Assembly (NCBI GenBank): GCA_020086605.1
Contig: JACBWW010000015.1
Span: 21,754,504 to 21,818,503, forward strand
Length of the DNA stretch: 64,000 bases
Direction: 5' to 3'
From: Lanius collurio
Lineage: Eukaryota > Chordata > Aves > Passeriformes > Laniidae
A program made the translations under genes and the position numbers. Shown here piece by piece: positions 13,301 through 26,890 of the stretch. Every line of letters starts with the position of its first letter. Positions within the stretch are counted from its first letter, which is position 1. The notes under the pieces were generated by a model. The model saw only the letters and a program-made list of their open reading frames with translations, ran no database searches and had not been told where the DNA came from.

Positions 13301-14728
13301 TATTGGGTTTCTCAACATTCTGTGAGTATGACTATGCATACAGTATTTTCTACCTGGGCATACAGATTAACAGTACTTTGTAAATAAACACCAAACATAG
13401 CATAAATTTACCTAATCCTAAAACCTCCCCTTTTTTGCCACTAATGAACTGCATTATGCCCACCCATCCTCATCAGGATTATTTAGAAAAGGTTCTCAAA
13501 ATTATGTCCACATCATGCTTTGCTGTCAAGCCTGATTTAAGTCGCATTCTCATTTCATTCATCATTTTAAAAGAAAACAGAGTTTTTTGATTTTTTTAAC
13601 CATTCATCTTTCTAACTGCCTTGGATAAGAAAAAGTCTGTTAAAAAAAACCCAAAGACATGGTGCATCTTTCATCATTTTGAACCAATAAATAAATGTTC
13701 ATGGAAATCAACCGACAGGTGCAGTGGCTTCTTCACACTGAACTGCATCATGACCACTCATCCCTTGATCTGCTGTCTTGCTCTTGGTTATACAGCTGAC
13801 TTCAGTGGACTCTGCCAAAAGCAAACCTCTCTGCCATTTACATCATGCCCTGCATTTCATGGAAAACCTGCACTGAAGATAGCAGTTTTTGTTTCATTCG
13901 AGTAAGAGAGCTAGGCAGAGGGCTCATGGCAAATACACCTGCTTATTTCAATGTTATATTATTGAGACATCTCCTAGATGTGTAGCCCAGCTTCAGGACC
14001 AAGAGTCAGTCCCTCCTCCCCAGCATGTTTTATAAAGTACTGACTCAGTGCAGGTGGAGCAATGACACCACAGTTCATGTTTCCCTTTTATAATTAATTT
14101 CCAATCATTCATACCCTTCAAGCTGAAAGTTAATTACATGCTCAAGTCACTTGCTCTGAGATTAAATGGTACCAATTCCTTGCATGCTTAGAATAAGTTA
14201 CTTAGCACACTCTCAGCTTTCATCTAAAAAAACATGCACATTGCTCTGTGCCTCAGGAAAGACACATTAATGGAGACTTTCAAAATCTTCTCAGGATGCA
14301 AATTGCTATTTAAGTGTTAAGATATTACTTTGTTCTAGAGGCTCTGAGGGTAGAAAAAGTAAGGATGCTCATGACTGCCAGAAATATTAAAAAAACTCCA
14401 TAAGAGAAATAATACCTGGTAGTGCAAGTGTAAGATGAGAAGTGGTTTGACAGAAGGGATGCAAGGGAAAATCGCTATTTGTCTTTAAAGTACATTTCCT
14501 TAATCTACAAGTTTAAACCAAACAAAACAACAAAAAGTTGTTCTTCCAGCAGCCTGCTTTACAAACCACACCTGAAGTCATGCTGCATGCTCTCTGGCTA
14601 ACATTAGAAAGCAATTAACATTTTTTTTGCCAATAAACAAACCAGAGTGAAATACAGCTCATTTTCTCATACCACTATAGAGCAGATAAAAATAAAGTCA
14701 TCACCATTTATTTTTGCACTATGGAAAG
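10389..14728. other. Unique noncoding DNA, no gene seen
   Basis: No gene or named repeat is identified. Much of 10980-12700 is A- and G-rich on the plus strand. A TATATAAG sequence near 11425 resembles a TATA box but has no downstream gene. Around 13100-13200 there is an AT-rich cluster of TTAAT and ATTA motifs. The 94-codon frame at 13621-13905 has no recognisable family features. Confidence 0.55.
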
Positions 14729-14731
14729 CAG

Positions 14732-14917
14732 AAGTATCTTGGAAGACAGACAGATTTCGGACCTCTGGAGAAGGATAATAGCATTTGTACAGAGTCATTT
14801 TCTGACCATATATGAACTTTACAAACAAATCCCCTATTGCACACCATCCAAGCTGGAGCTGTTAAAAACTGGGGAAATGACTGAATTTGAAATAGAATCC
14901 TTTTCCAGTCACATCCA
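14732..14917 (+). other. Possible exon, unrecognised
   Basis: An open frame (14721-14921) ends at a strong splice-donor match, CCA followed by GTGAGTATG, with GT at 14918-14919. Upstream, AG dinucleotides at 14727-14728 and 14730-14731 follow a modest T-rich stretch and could act as acceptor. The predicted peptide is mixed in composition, with segments such as DLWRRIIAFVQSHF and ELLKTGEMTEFEIESF, and does not match any family I know. Open frames of this length occur by chance in 64 kb. The acceptor is weak, so this is a candidate only. Confidence 0.2.
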
Positions 14918-15684
14918 GTGAGTATGAGATTTCCTTCCCTTGAAATGTTGAAAAGGGCTGCAGAAAAACTCTTTGCCTTGTGAGAGATGCACAGCTGCTC
15001 TTGGTGGCTTCAGAAATGGAGCCAGCACCTGCCATTTAATGCCTGTGCTATTATAAGGAAATAAGAAACATCTTTTCTTCTAAGTGGTATAAAATTAAGC
15101 AAAATTCTTAAACCAGACATACAAGAATAACCCTTTCAAATTCATTCTGTTATGCTGAGAAAACGTGATGCAAAAGCTACACTCAAACCCACCGTGACTT
15201 TGTGCACAATGTGCAGAGGAGACAAGGAGTGTGAAGAAGGAATAGAGAGGTGGAACTTAAGCTGGCCTCACTCTTACTGGCACAAGATAGCTGAGGGCCA
15301 TAGGTCTACTAAAGCAAGCAGAACTGCAACACTACACATGCATCAGCCTTATAAGACCCACACTTTCCAGCACAAGAAGACAGGAGTTATTTGAAGTGAA
15401 AGTCATCCCAAGTAAAGGGCACAGCTTAGAATCTCACCTTGCATGCTCACCTCTGCAGGTACAGGACCCTGGGACAGCTGATGAGGCTGAACCGGGCTGC
15501 CCACCACCTGCACCCACCAGGGACCGCTCCCAGGATTGCTGGCCGCAAGCAGAATTGGTTTCCTCCAAGCGCAGGCGACAGTGGGACTCTGGGCAAAAGT
15601 GGAGCAACCCAGACCAGGTTCAGTGCACTTGTCCCTGCTAAAGGCTCTCACAGCACGAGGAGAAAGAGTATTTTAGCACACACA
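14918..15684. other. Noncoding DNA with a GC-richer patch
   Basis: The interval 15390-15660 is richer in G and C than its surroundings. It stays open for about 80 codons in two plus-strand frames and one minus-strand frame at once. None of the three products resembles a known protein, and mutual overlap argues that all are incidental. A CTCTGCAG acceptor-like sequence occurs near 15452, but no paired donor gives a convincing exon. Confidence 0.45.
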
Positions 15685-15920
15685 AAAAATTAATTAGCAA
15701 GAGAAAGGGTTACAAGCCCCATAATTCACGGGTCCCACATTAATGATTAGCTAAGTGAACGAGCTGCCCAGTTGGTAATTTGATTCGTTGGAAAGGAAAA
15801 GGCACTCCACGGACCTTGAAAGGTTTTAGCAGAACTGTGTGTCCCAGGTCACCCTGCTTTCCCCTGCCTTCACCATCTCATTGTCAAGCTCAATTTGCCA
15901 GTAAGGTCCTGACAATAAAC
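15685..15920. promoter_or_regulatory. Candidate regulatory or conserved noncoding block
   Basis: Closely spaced homeodomain-like motifs are visible: TTAATTAGC near 15690 and TTAATGATTAGC near 15740, followed by GGTAATTTGATTCG near 15775. The sequence is complex and lacks simple repeats. Such composition is typical of conserved noncoding elements near developmental genes, but that is an inference from motif density only. Confidence 0.2.
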
Positions 15921-18855
15921 ACAAAGATACATTTCAAGGTTAGTAGGCAAAACTCTTAGTGGATGTCATCATCAGACAGTGTAGTGATGAAATGAAAGAG
16001 ATGTGGTGTTGGAAAGGGTAGGGGTTTTTGTTTTGTTTTGCAAATGGCATAGATTCATTCAATTATCACTCTTCATTTATTTTACCTTCATCATTAATAC
16101 TTCATTTGTATGCTGTTTCCTCTAAGCCCCACTGTCACATGGGCTTGGAGGAAACCTATGCGGCTAAAAGTAAGCAGAAAAACATTCCCAGGAAGTTGAA
16201 GGATATTATTTATTGCTTGGAGGGAGAAATGAATGGTCTGCTAAACTCTCTAGATACTGATATGTAATTTTCCAAGTCAAAGCACTGGGACAATGTGCTT
16301 GTTAATTAAAAATCACACTTTATACTTACGCTTTCTGAGGTGGGATGAAACACAGTAAATAACTATGATTCACTGGCCTATTTCAATTTTTATAGAAACC
16401 ATGGTCCCACTTCAGTGCCTTGGCACATAGTGCAAAGTATAAGTAAGGGGTATTCTGACCTTAAGTGAGAGATTTCAAACATATGGTATGGCCTGTGGGC
16501 CAAGTAACAATGTAAGCCATAATGATAAAGAAAAATCAGAGTATTTTGTTCACTGCTGCAAGAAATGCATTCTTGAGTGCTGGTTTGACACAGGAACAAC
16601 AGGCTGAAGACTTTCAATGTGTACTTTAGAACACAATAGTCACCTGGTTCTTCCTCTTCATGGCCTCTGTGTGAAGCACTGTTACGTTGTTGAGGTCATC
16701 CGTGTTAAAGTCTGCCCCTATTTTCTGACATGAAAGACAGCATCTTAACTAAAAAGCACATTAAAAGCTCCAGTTCTTTTCCCAAATCCTTCCTTCTGTA
16801 TAGTCAAGGAGGTTCCATGCATTTGTAACTCCCAAAGTACAAGAATGTCAATGTAGATCAGATTTCAAGACATCTGAGACTACCAGTATTCAGTAGTTTT
16901 AACTATAAATCACAGAGAAATATTAGCAATAGCATTATATTTTTTTTACACAAATATTAAAAACTTCAAAGAAATTGGAACCAGCAGCAATACAAAACAC
17001 AAATAAAATAAAAATTTTAAATGGCATGAAAACTTGAGTTTTCTTATGCTGTAAGTACTCTCATACCATATCTCAGACTAAGATAAACTTGAAAGGACTG
17101 TTCACACAGCAAATGCTGTTTCTAAACCAGTAGTAACGAGCAACCACATGTAATTCTCTGCATTCTTGGTTTGCCTAAATGAGCACCGGTTAAGCAACTA
17201 AGTCTTGCTCAAATAAGAGTGGACTTCCTCCATGCAGGGAAAATGATAAAGGTCAGTGATCAAGGGACTTGGTGCCCACAGCGTTCTGTAAATGTACATG
17301 CTGTTGAATGTGCACCTGCCCTCAGGCTAAGCAGCATTTCCCTTGGATGTTAAATACTCTCATGGTATCCATACATAACATTGTCAACGTAACCACTTTA
17401 AACAAGTTTTTCTCAGTGATAGGCGAAATTCAATAGTAAGCAGCACTTGGTAGTGATTTGCAAACACAAATCAAACTGAAAAATCCAATAGCCATTACCC
17501 ATCCAAGGACTAAATTCCAATGCCAGATCAGTTTTTAAATTTTCATGGCAGTGTGCCAGTAACATCGCTGTACAGGGCACCTGCAGTCAGGTTCGAAAGT
17601 TCTGATTAAGAAGGTTTTTCAGGTTAGGAAAATACATGGCCATTCATAAATTTAAAGGTGGTAAGGAATAGAAAACACTAAATCGCTCTGTGAGACATGG
17701 AAGCCAAAGAGAAGCTCTCTTAAAGAGGGAAAGAGCACTCACTCCCAAAACATAAATGGCTTCCTTGGTTGTGTGAGCACATTTTTGCTTTTTTTTAATT
17801 TGCTCTCAAGTTTATTACAAAACCTGAAGAGCTCCCAAAGTCATCATGAGCTTTTTATGGTACTGAAAAAATGGAAAGTGCCACTCTTCTGACACTGAAA
17901 AGTATCATGACTGAGGCAACACTGGCATAAAAAGTAAATTTATGCCGATTTTCCCATTTCTGTGTGAGAACATAGATATTTAAAAAAGGCCTAAACAGTG
18001 CAGAGGACACCAGCTTGAGGATAGAAACAAATACTTCCTTGTCTATTACTAGGAAAGACTTTGCCCCAGATGGTGTCTGAATGGAAAGGAATATTACAAA
18101 ACAAACAAAAAACCCCAAACTCAAACATAGGTTTTACTCTTTAATCTCTTGAAACCAAGATATTTCAAAAGTATTTCTTCAAAAATCACAGAGGGAAAGA
18201 AAGAATACCCAATAACCTGCCCTGAATTATAGAACTTTCACTCAGAAATCAGTATTTCTTGGGACAGATCACGAAACGCAGGAGTCAAGAGCCCAGACAT
18301 TAGAAGAGTCACTTCCAATATGGGAGATCCAGGTCTGAGTCCCCAGGTCAATAAGCATCTCAGCATACATACAAAGAGAAATAGCCACAGGTGGAGAGGC
18401 TTGAAGTGCTCAGGCACAGCGTGGGAAATGAAGGCCCACATCCCTGACCTGAATCAGACAAACTCATGACATTAGACTTGAACCCTTCACAACCCACATA
18501 TGTGCTCTCTGCATCAGGTATTGGCTGGTTAATGTAAAGGTCTTTGTGGTTTTGGTCCAGACTATAAACACATTCCCAGATCCAAGACAGCTTTCCAAAA
18601 CACATTTCCTTCAAAATTGATGTGTTACAAGCTAAGTTCCCATATTGGCACACAATCATTACGAATAATGTCAGATATCATGCTCAGCCCTCTCTCTGCC
18701 CTGATAAATCACCAGATTCCCCAAGGACTACCTATATCATTTGTGCAGTGTAAGGACTCCAAAGCACTACATTTAACTAAGGCATGCACCTGTTTTTATG
18801 AAGTTACCTTTACATGTACCTATACATGGGAGGTTTTTGGGAAAAAAGTCTTACA

Positions 18856-18887
<32 letters not shown>

Positions 18888-21800
18888 CTTTTTGACTATG
18901 CCATAATCTCTTTTCCCCCTAGGAAAGCAGAGCTTTTGTGTCAACCTGATTACTGCATTCTGATGGGGACTCCTCAAATAGAACATGAGATATAAATAGC
19001 AAGACAGCACAACATGAAAGAAAGCATCCTCCCCGGAAATGCACTTCCTAAAGCTGAAATTGTACAATGAGTTTCAAGATCCAGAATGACTTAAAAAGGG
19101 GGCAGGCTGGCTTTTCACATTCAAAAAACCAAAGATAAGCCACATCCAGCCCCAAACACAAACTGGTTGCAAAGAAACATAGCCATGGCCACTATTGTAT
19201 TTTTATGTCTATGGTCCTGCTCCAACTACTAATGGGGGAAGGAGCCTAATAAAAAGTGTTAACCCTACTGTTCTTTCCCATGAAGCCATCCTAGCCATCC
19301 GTCTTTTAAAACCTCTGGAAGATGACTGCAGCATCACTCAGCCTGGGAGTTCCTCCCATCCTAGCAGGTAACCACTGACAGCCCTCCCAGGCATGTCCAC
19401 AACAGTCAAAAAGCCCCAACATTAACCCCTGTAACATCCAGTGCTGTTCAAACTCCTGCAGACACAATGCTAAAGAGGCAGCATGTGACTTTTCTCACCC
19501 CAGCCCCAGCAGGTAATTGGACTTTCCATGGATAATCCCAGCAATCAGAGAGAAAATCCCTGCCTCCAGTGTGACCCATTAGCACAGAGTTCACTGATCT
19601 GTAGGTTAACATGCCATTAAAGCATCTCTCTGTGGGGCTTAGGAAGGGTCAAGAAAACTCCATCACAAAGAACAAAAAATACCTATGGAGCTCATACGTG
19701 GTTATATCAAGATCCTCATGAAAGGTCAAATTCATCTTAGAGGTTATTCCCTTCCCTGGAGCAAGGCCATTAATATCTACGGTCCCGGCACTTTCTCCAC
19801 ATCTTCCCTTCAATGTCCCTTAAATTTGCAAATGTTTTACTAAATTATATGGGAAAGCAAACAACCTCTCTCATTGTAAGGTCAGATGGACACCAATGCT
19901 GCATTAGCTGCTCTGCAATACTCTTCACACTTGCAGTTTATGGTCCCTGGTTTTTAATGAGACCTTTTTCTACCTGTTGCCAACAGGAAGGACACATTTA
20001 CCCAGGGTAATGATGTGCTCTTCAGCTACTGAAGAACAGTTTATGCTCTGTAACCACCATGCAGGTTCAGCAATGGGGCATCAATTCTATGCCTGTAGTA
20101 GTAGTAAAAGTAACCGTAGTAGTAAAATACAATAATAGTGAAACCTGTCCAAGCTGTGATCATCTATGGATGTACAGTCACAACACTGAAACTATGAGGA
20201 TGTGGACTGATGCCTTATAATTTGTGTCCAAATACACTATGCTAAGTCACTTTTCAATAACTTTACTTTTTCTTATTCCTTACTAGTTGCATTTTGGCCA
20301 AGGTATTAGACAAAGAACATCCATATAACCTTCAAACAGAACCACAGACAAATTTGGGTAAGGAAGAGGAAAAAAATAGGAGGTTTCATCTTGCATTTAT
20401 CATTTATTTATAAACCTCAAAGAGATGTGACAGTGCTGTCCTCTATGAAATTCACTAGTTATAAGGCAGTTGGTTCTTTCTCTCTTTTATTTTTTTCAAT
20501 GTCCATGTACCGGAATAGATCTGTAATGAGAGAATTTCCCAGCAGATTAGTTTTATTAGTGTTAATTGTCCATTTAATATACATTTCTGTCTCCCCTGTT
20601 GCATTTCCCAATGAAGTCTTTTAATGTTTCTAGTGATAACAGTGACAAACCAAAATGTGAAGTAAGTGATACACATAGGAAATAATGATCATCACGATCT
20701 TTAAACACAGACATGGTTTTCTACAGGTTCTCATATAGACTGCTTTTCTGGTCTGGAAAACACCTCTCTTCTTGTCATTTACTTGCTAAATCTTAAATGG
20801 GCAGATAGCAGCTTACGTTATGCACCCCATGCGTGCAAAACACTGGTGTTAACAAGTACAGCTAAGGGTCTAATGTGAGCTCTGTCTTGCCTTTCCTTTT
20901 ATTTGTTAGTCTGAGCCTCAAGCTTAAAGTTATTTCAACAGACTTTTGTTTTCAACACATATTCAGTATGTGTCTAACACCCTCTGAAGTTGCAAGCCAC
21001 CCTCCCACTCAACCCCAAAAATCTTCAACCAGTGCCAAAGTCTATATTTTCTTAACTTAAATAAGTAATTCCAGGGCTGTCAACTGATAAATTTCATTCA
21101 GGGAAACGCTGTATTCTTTAAGCAACACATTAATCTTCTCTGAACTAACCATAGTAAACATCAATGTTGAATTGTACAGATTTCACATGTTGCTGCCAGC
21201 AGAGAGTTTTAGAAGAATTATCCCCTTTTTAGGTAACCTGGCTTTTAAAATGACACCCTAGAATATGCAAACAAAGAAGACTAATGAACTCAGCAGCCTG
21301 TATGTATTGAGGAGGCTGGTGAAAAAGATACTGTGAGTAATGGAAAAAGGTTCATTTTTCAAAAGCTGTAGGGAGCTGCCTGTGTGAAGGTAGGCGAGGA
21401 AGAATCTCTTTCCCTTTTCTTATAACAGTTTGCTGTAAACAATCATTTCCCCTCTGTTATCAGAATATCCTGCAGGGGTGTGTGTTCTATGTCACCTTGA
21501 CCAATTCACAAAGCAAGGGGGATTTTTCACTCCTAATAACCTACTCAACTCCCCACCTTTATAAAAATTATTCATTTTTTTAACTGAAGTATGTAAGACT
21601 ATCCATTGACTACTGTCCTGCTCCTCTGAGAAAGACTGAGCATTGACTCTGATTGCTAATAAAACAAAAACAGAACTTCGAGTCAAAATCTTTTTCTTAT
21701 TTTCTGCTGCTAAAAGCAGTGCACATAGGGCGACAGTCTTGCCATGCAAGTACTACCAGCCATACACCAAGAAACAGATGCTTTAAGCTACAACCCAGAC

Positions 21801-22270
21801 ATTACTATGAGACAGTATTTTAAATGACCCACACTACTTTCAGTGGGGGAAGTAGACTACTTGTGCGTATTTCTTTTCTGATGCTGACTGACCTTTTCAA
21901 GCATGTTGCTAAATTAAGAAACTACACAACATTCCTTTGTAACTGTACACGAACTCCCCACATGCAGAACATCTTTACACAAAGGCAGCACTATGCCTCA
22001 GTCACAACACCAAGCTCTTGATGCAGCGTCCTTGAAGAGCAGTGAGCTGGCTGGGACGCTGGAGGCAAAAGTGACACTAAATCAATTACTTACCCTCAAA
22101 TGTCTTGTTTTAAATCTGTTGCTTCCACTGGGTCATAATGTGAAGCAGGACTGCTATGATTCAGAGAGGAGATTAAACTCGCCACGGGGGTTTTATTTAA
22201 TGTTACTTAAATAACAGAAACCTGAAATAAAATTGTCCTCAGTTTGGCCAAGATTTTTCTCACACTCCCT
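15921..22270. other. Unique noncoding DNA, no gene seen
   Basis: I see no gene in this stretch. It contains a 23-T tract (18865-18887) and a small GTAGTA-based tandem patch near 20096-20130. Open frames across the T tract are phenylalanine- or lysine-rich artefacts. The rest is ordinary unique sequence. Confidence 0.55.
18865..18887. repeat. T23 homopolymer tract
   Basis: Twenty-three consecutive T follow CTTC and precede CTTTTT, making a T-rich tract of about 35 bp. Read on the minus strand it is an A tract that could be the tail of a retroposed copy, but I see no recognisable source sequence or target-site duplication beside it. Confidence 0.9.
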
Positions 22271-22286
22271 TCTCTCTCTCTCTCTC
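22271..22286. repeat. Short TC microsatellite, 8 units
   Basis: Eight consecutive TC units are visible, followed by CAGG. The C/T tract followed by CAG also resembles a splice acceptor on the plus strand, but no open downstream exon is evident. Confidence 0.85.
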
Positions 22287-25200
22287 CAGGACTGCTACGT
22301 AGTTGTCTATAAATACTGGCCCCAACACTTGCTCAGTGCTTTCCCTGCCGATGGCACAGGTCGGTGTTAATGTACACCACGACATGGCTCAGATGAAGTT
22401 CTCAGCTGCTCAGACAAAGCTATGGAGGGCTCCCCACCCCTCCTGCCTGGAAATACCTCCTGCTGCCAGCTTTACAGATGCTGCAGGCCTTTCCTTCAGG
22501 CCCAGATAAGGCACAGAAGGGGAATTATAAGCCTTCATATGAAGAAAACAAGAAGGAAAAATTTGTCAGCTTTTTGCAAACAGGTGGAAAAATGGGGGAG
22601 GGAGAAGGAGGAGGAAGCACTTTTGTTTCAGCTCCTTTTACAGTGCACATCCAGCTATGATTATAGAATTTCATTCCCAGGAAACGTGGATGTCAAAAAA
22701 TTCTGCAAAAAGGTTTTGTATGAAACAAGTTTTTCAAATTGAATAAAGTGTGTGTCTGTCACAGAATTCATACAAGAGCATTAAGATTGTATAGGTATTC
22801 ACAGAGGGATGAAGAATAAGTATTAATACTGTGTGTCTCAACATTTCTGTCAGTGGCCAGGTATTAGGTATCCAAATTCACATTTAATCATTATGCACAG
22901 TATGACAGTAAACATGAGACATCACTGGTGGCAGGAACTCACAATCTTGCCCTGCAATAAAAAAAAAGTTTCAAAGTTTAAAAATCAGAAAAGCATAAAA
23001 CTGACGTACATCTCTGTAAACACAATGAGAAACTGGGCTGTTAAGAGATGGGTACCTTGAAACAGAAGACTAAGGGAAATTGAAAAGAATATGGCAAGAT
23101 CAGCACAAACAAATATGTATTTGTTGCATGCCCTCAGTGTGGGCAGGCACCACAAATGCAGATAAATGTCCTTCCTTTCATCAATACATCGGATGGCATA
23201 ACTGGGAGGTTTGCCCCATATCATAACCGCATTAACACTAAAAGTTACAGGAGTTTATCTTAAAAACAGGGTCTTTTTAAGGCAGCTTATGACCATGAAA
23301 TTCTCCTTGTCAGGACGATATCTATACATAAATCCAAGACTGCTCCTAGGCTTACAGGACCATCAAGTTTGTGTGATTAGAGCATGCACAGTCTGGCAAA
23401 ATCCCATGGCCAGTATGCCTGCACACCTTCGGGGTTACCACTGAGGTTGTGGCCAGTGCTTATCCATCCATTTGCAGCTCGGTCAAGTTGAAGAAGTTTT
23501 AACATCTCCTGCATCTATACTGAAAGATATATTAAGTCTTACTGCTTTACTTCCACTGCTTTCACCAACAACACCTCTTGGAATTGCTTTTAGTACCTCA
23601 TGCACATAGTTAAGGCTCTCCTTGCATAAGATTTATTTATCTTTATTGTGCAGCTTGAAAAAACTAAGACAATCATTAGTAATGCATCACTACTGAAGGT
23701 GACTTCGTTTAAATGGACATTGTTTATAAAATCTTGGTTTAGAAGCTTGTCACTGATGCCACAGAAAACTTTTGTATTTAAATGAAAATACATTTGGATG
23801 ACATGGGTAATTGCTAAGCCTTGGTGAAGTGCCAGATGCAAAGTGTAAGTAATACGCTCATTACAAGTTTCTCAGTCATAAAGTTCCTACACATAGCTCT
23901 CATCCTCAATCGTGTACATGACAGTTTAATAATATCATTCCATCAAACTTTTAAGCTGCCACAAATAAATTCCTGCAAAAAACAGAAACCAGAGTGGTTT
24001 CATAAAAATGAGCAAGAAACTGAAGTTTATCACAGCTTTATGCGTAGTATAATGTCAAAAACTTATTCCTGGACATCTACATCTATAAAACAGGGAAGCA
24101 TCTTAGATTTTTAAAATTTTTCAGGAGAAGCCTGTAGATTTAATGAAGCATGCACATTCCTGTACTTCTGTAAATAAATAAACAACACCACTTTACCATA
24201 CCCCACCATTACTGTGCCACAAAAAAATAAAAGCAAAAGAAGACATGTAAATAAGATTCAAGGGAGGATATCTCAACTACAGCTATTAGCAAAGGCTGGG
24301 TTTATAACCATATATTTATTTGGCATTGTACATGCAGAGAGGTTACAGCACAGGTGACAACACAAAAGACCAGCATCACTTGCTATCAAATGATACAAGG
24401 ACAGTGTGTTGATAAAAAATAAGAACTTAGTATGCAGGAAAAGTCTGACAGCACTCAGAGGATGACTGTTGGACAAGAGCAAAGGAGGAAGTGCAGTGCC
24501 AGGCAGATGTTGAAGAAAAAAAGCCTAATTTTTAACATGTCAACAGAATCTCTTAAAATTCACAGGCAGCCTCCCAGTGTTGGAAACAGCAACTTACATT
24601 AAAATCTCACAGCTGAAGTGTACATAATACAGAAGAATTAGACACTAATTTAGGTCTGCCTAATGTTTTCTAAGTTTCTGAAATCCTCCAACAAAATTTT
24701 CAGGAACAGGAGAGCTTTGGAGTAAATGCCAACTGTGCATTTTTAGGTCCTTTCGTAGTGCCTTTCCTACTTTGATCACTGAAGTCAATGTCACCAACCC
24801 ATGACATCCAAAATTAAACTTGTGCAAGGTTTAGCTCAATCACAGCCTGCAGTTTGTAAAAGAATAACTCAAGAAAAATGTGAAATTATTACTGCATTAT
24901 TACTGCTGCTTTTTTGCTTGCATTTTGAATAGCCAGCAAAACTGCAGCTTGACAATGAGACAGTTGTTACTACATCACTTAAGCTCGAAGCCTTAAAATG
25001 CAATCTGGCTAAGCCTAAATCTAGAAAGAACACTAATGTTAATCAGAGGTAACAGGCTTACTTGAAATAAGCCAACACTACCATAAGTTTTACAAGGCTG
25101 TTGTAGTTACATAAGATAATCCCCATGGGACACAGAACAGTAATGGAACTGTATGGACCAATATAGTTCCAAAATGACCTTTCAGCAAGATAAATAATAT

Positions 25201-26639
25201 CAAAATTTCATAGCCACCCAGTCTGACTTTAAAAAAGGAAAAACCTTCTGAATGAGTAACTTGAAAAAAGAAAACCAAGTTTTCTTCTTGAAAGATTCAA
25301 GTTATTTGGAAAGAAAGAAAGGAATGCGTCCAGCAGTAAGGAAAAATTATTTCCAGTAATGCTATAAAACTGAAAGATTGTAGCAGACACTAAAATCCAA
25401 ATTGTGCCCAGAAGCCTGGATTTCTGCAACTATAAACCAGTTTAAATACTGAAAAATATTCCAAATATTCTGTGTATTTTTAAAAGCATCTTATTCTGTT
25501 TTCTTTCATTACATCAGTTATGATTCAGTAAATCAAGCCAAAAGTTCTGAAACCACAAAACAGCTTTAAAGGTCTGCAAGATTACTTTTAAATCTTCTGA
25601 AAACTACCTCAACATATTGTGCCTCAACAAACACTCCAACGCCTTATATAAAATTTCATTACTATATGAAAATCTCCATATGTGTCTTCATGCACACTGT
25701 GGTTTTATTCCATATAATGAATGAGTGAATTTTATCCTCAATTAAATGAAGACTTCTTCCCTGGCTATTCCTGCCACATAGGGAAAAACGTTGATGCTAA
25801 AAGTCAAATGTAGATTATGAGTTCATCCCATAGGTTCAAGAAATCTGTGGGGCTCGCAGATTTAAATCTGTCCAAAAGTTCTACTAAGAGTGGACTTGTT
25901 TTTCTACCTCTCTATTGACCATTTTCATGCAGGATACCTCCTGTATTGGTCACAAAGAGCTTAAATCATTTGACTTCAATTGTTTAAGAACGGTTTGTTC
26001 CAGAATTTAGTCTCTCTGGCAAGGAACTGTAAAGTACAATAATATAGTACACCATGACCATAATTTTCTTCCAATTTTTCAGTGGTCAATGCTCATCTGA
26101 AGATTCTTGTTGCATTACAGAAACATAGTGCCAGCATCCAACATCCCCATATTGTATGTAAACTAATCAATAAAAGATAGATAATTTGGACTATTTTAAG
26201 CCTATTTCTACTTCCTGACTCCGAATTTTTTTTCTCCTTAACTTCTGAAGTTCACCCAAAATTAGAAGTTTAAGGCATCCTATTAAAAAAATCACAGAAG
26301 TAAGTTTTATCTGCATACTTACACTTCCTAGTTTAAAGAAGGAAGATGTATATATTGGAATTAGCTATTGTGTGTCACACCCTGTAAAAGATGGTTTACA
26401 CTGCCCTTTAATTGAAAAGGCAAGACAGAAATCCTTCAGAAAATGTTCTTGTCTTCTCTTCCTTATAAATGAAACTTCGAGTGAGCTGAGCAGATGACTG
26501 AAGCAGTAAGACCAAGTCTATAACATTCTGTAGTGTTACCTTTCATCCAGCCAAGAAAAATAGGAAAATAAGCACCTCTGAGGGTTTTCATAATGTAGCT
26601 AAAGCTTAGACAAACCTATATTAACCACACAAGAATAGC
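22287..26639. other. Unique noncoding DNA, no gene seen
   Basis: No gene, structured RNA or repeat family is recognised. The overlapping plus-strand frames at 22303-22742 (60 to 106 codons) sit in a slightly GC-richer patch and lack domain-like features. From about 24100 to 26640 the sequence is AT-rich with few open frames. Confidence 0.55.
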
Positions 26640-26890
26640 AACATCTGTCATCTAGGCCGGCACATTTTCAAATGCAATGTATGTGAAATTGTGGTCATTC
26701 TGAGTTTGAGCCTTCAGTCTTCATCACAGCCTGCTCAGCACAGCAGGAAAGTCTGTCAGCTGTGCAGACACTAATGAAGATGGCTTCAGTGTGCTTTTAG
26801 GAAATCCAAAGAATTTAAAGACATTGAGTTATTGTTACATGCATGCAAATGCTGTGATGGATTGGATTTTGGTCTTCACTGGTGAATAAG
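26640..26890. promoter_or_regulatory. Candidate conserved noncoding block
   Basis: This is a complex, non-repetitive stretch with paired octamer-like ATGCAAAT (near 26844) and CACTAATGAAGATGG and CAGCTGTG motifs within about 100 bp. It stands out from the simpler AT-rich flanks. Regulatory function is only a guess from composition and motif density. Confidence 0.15.
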
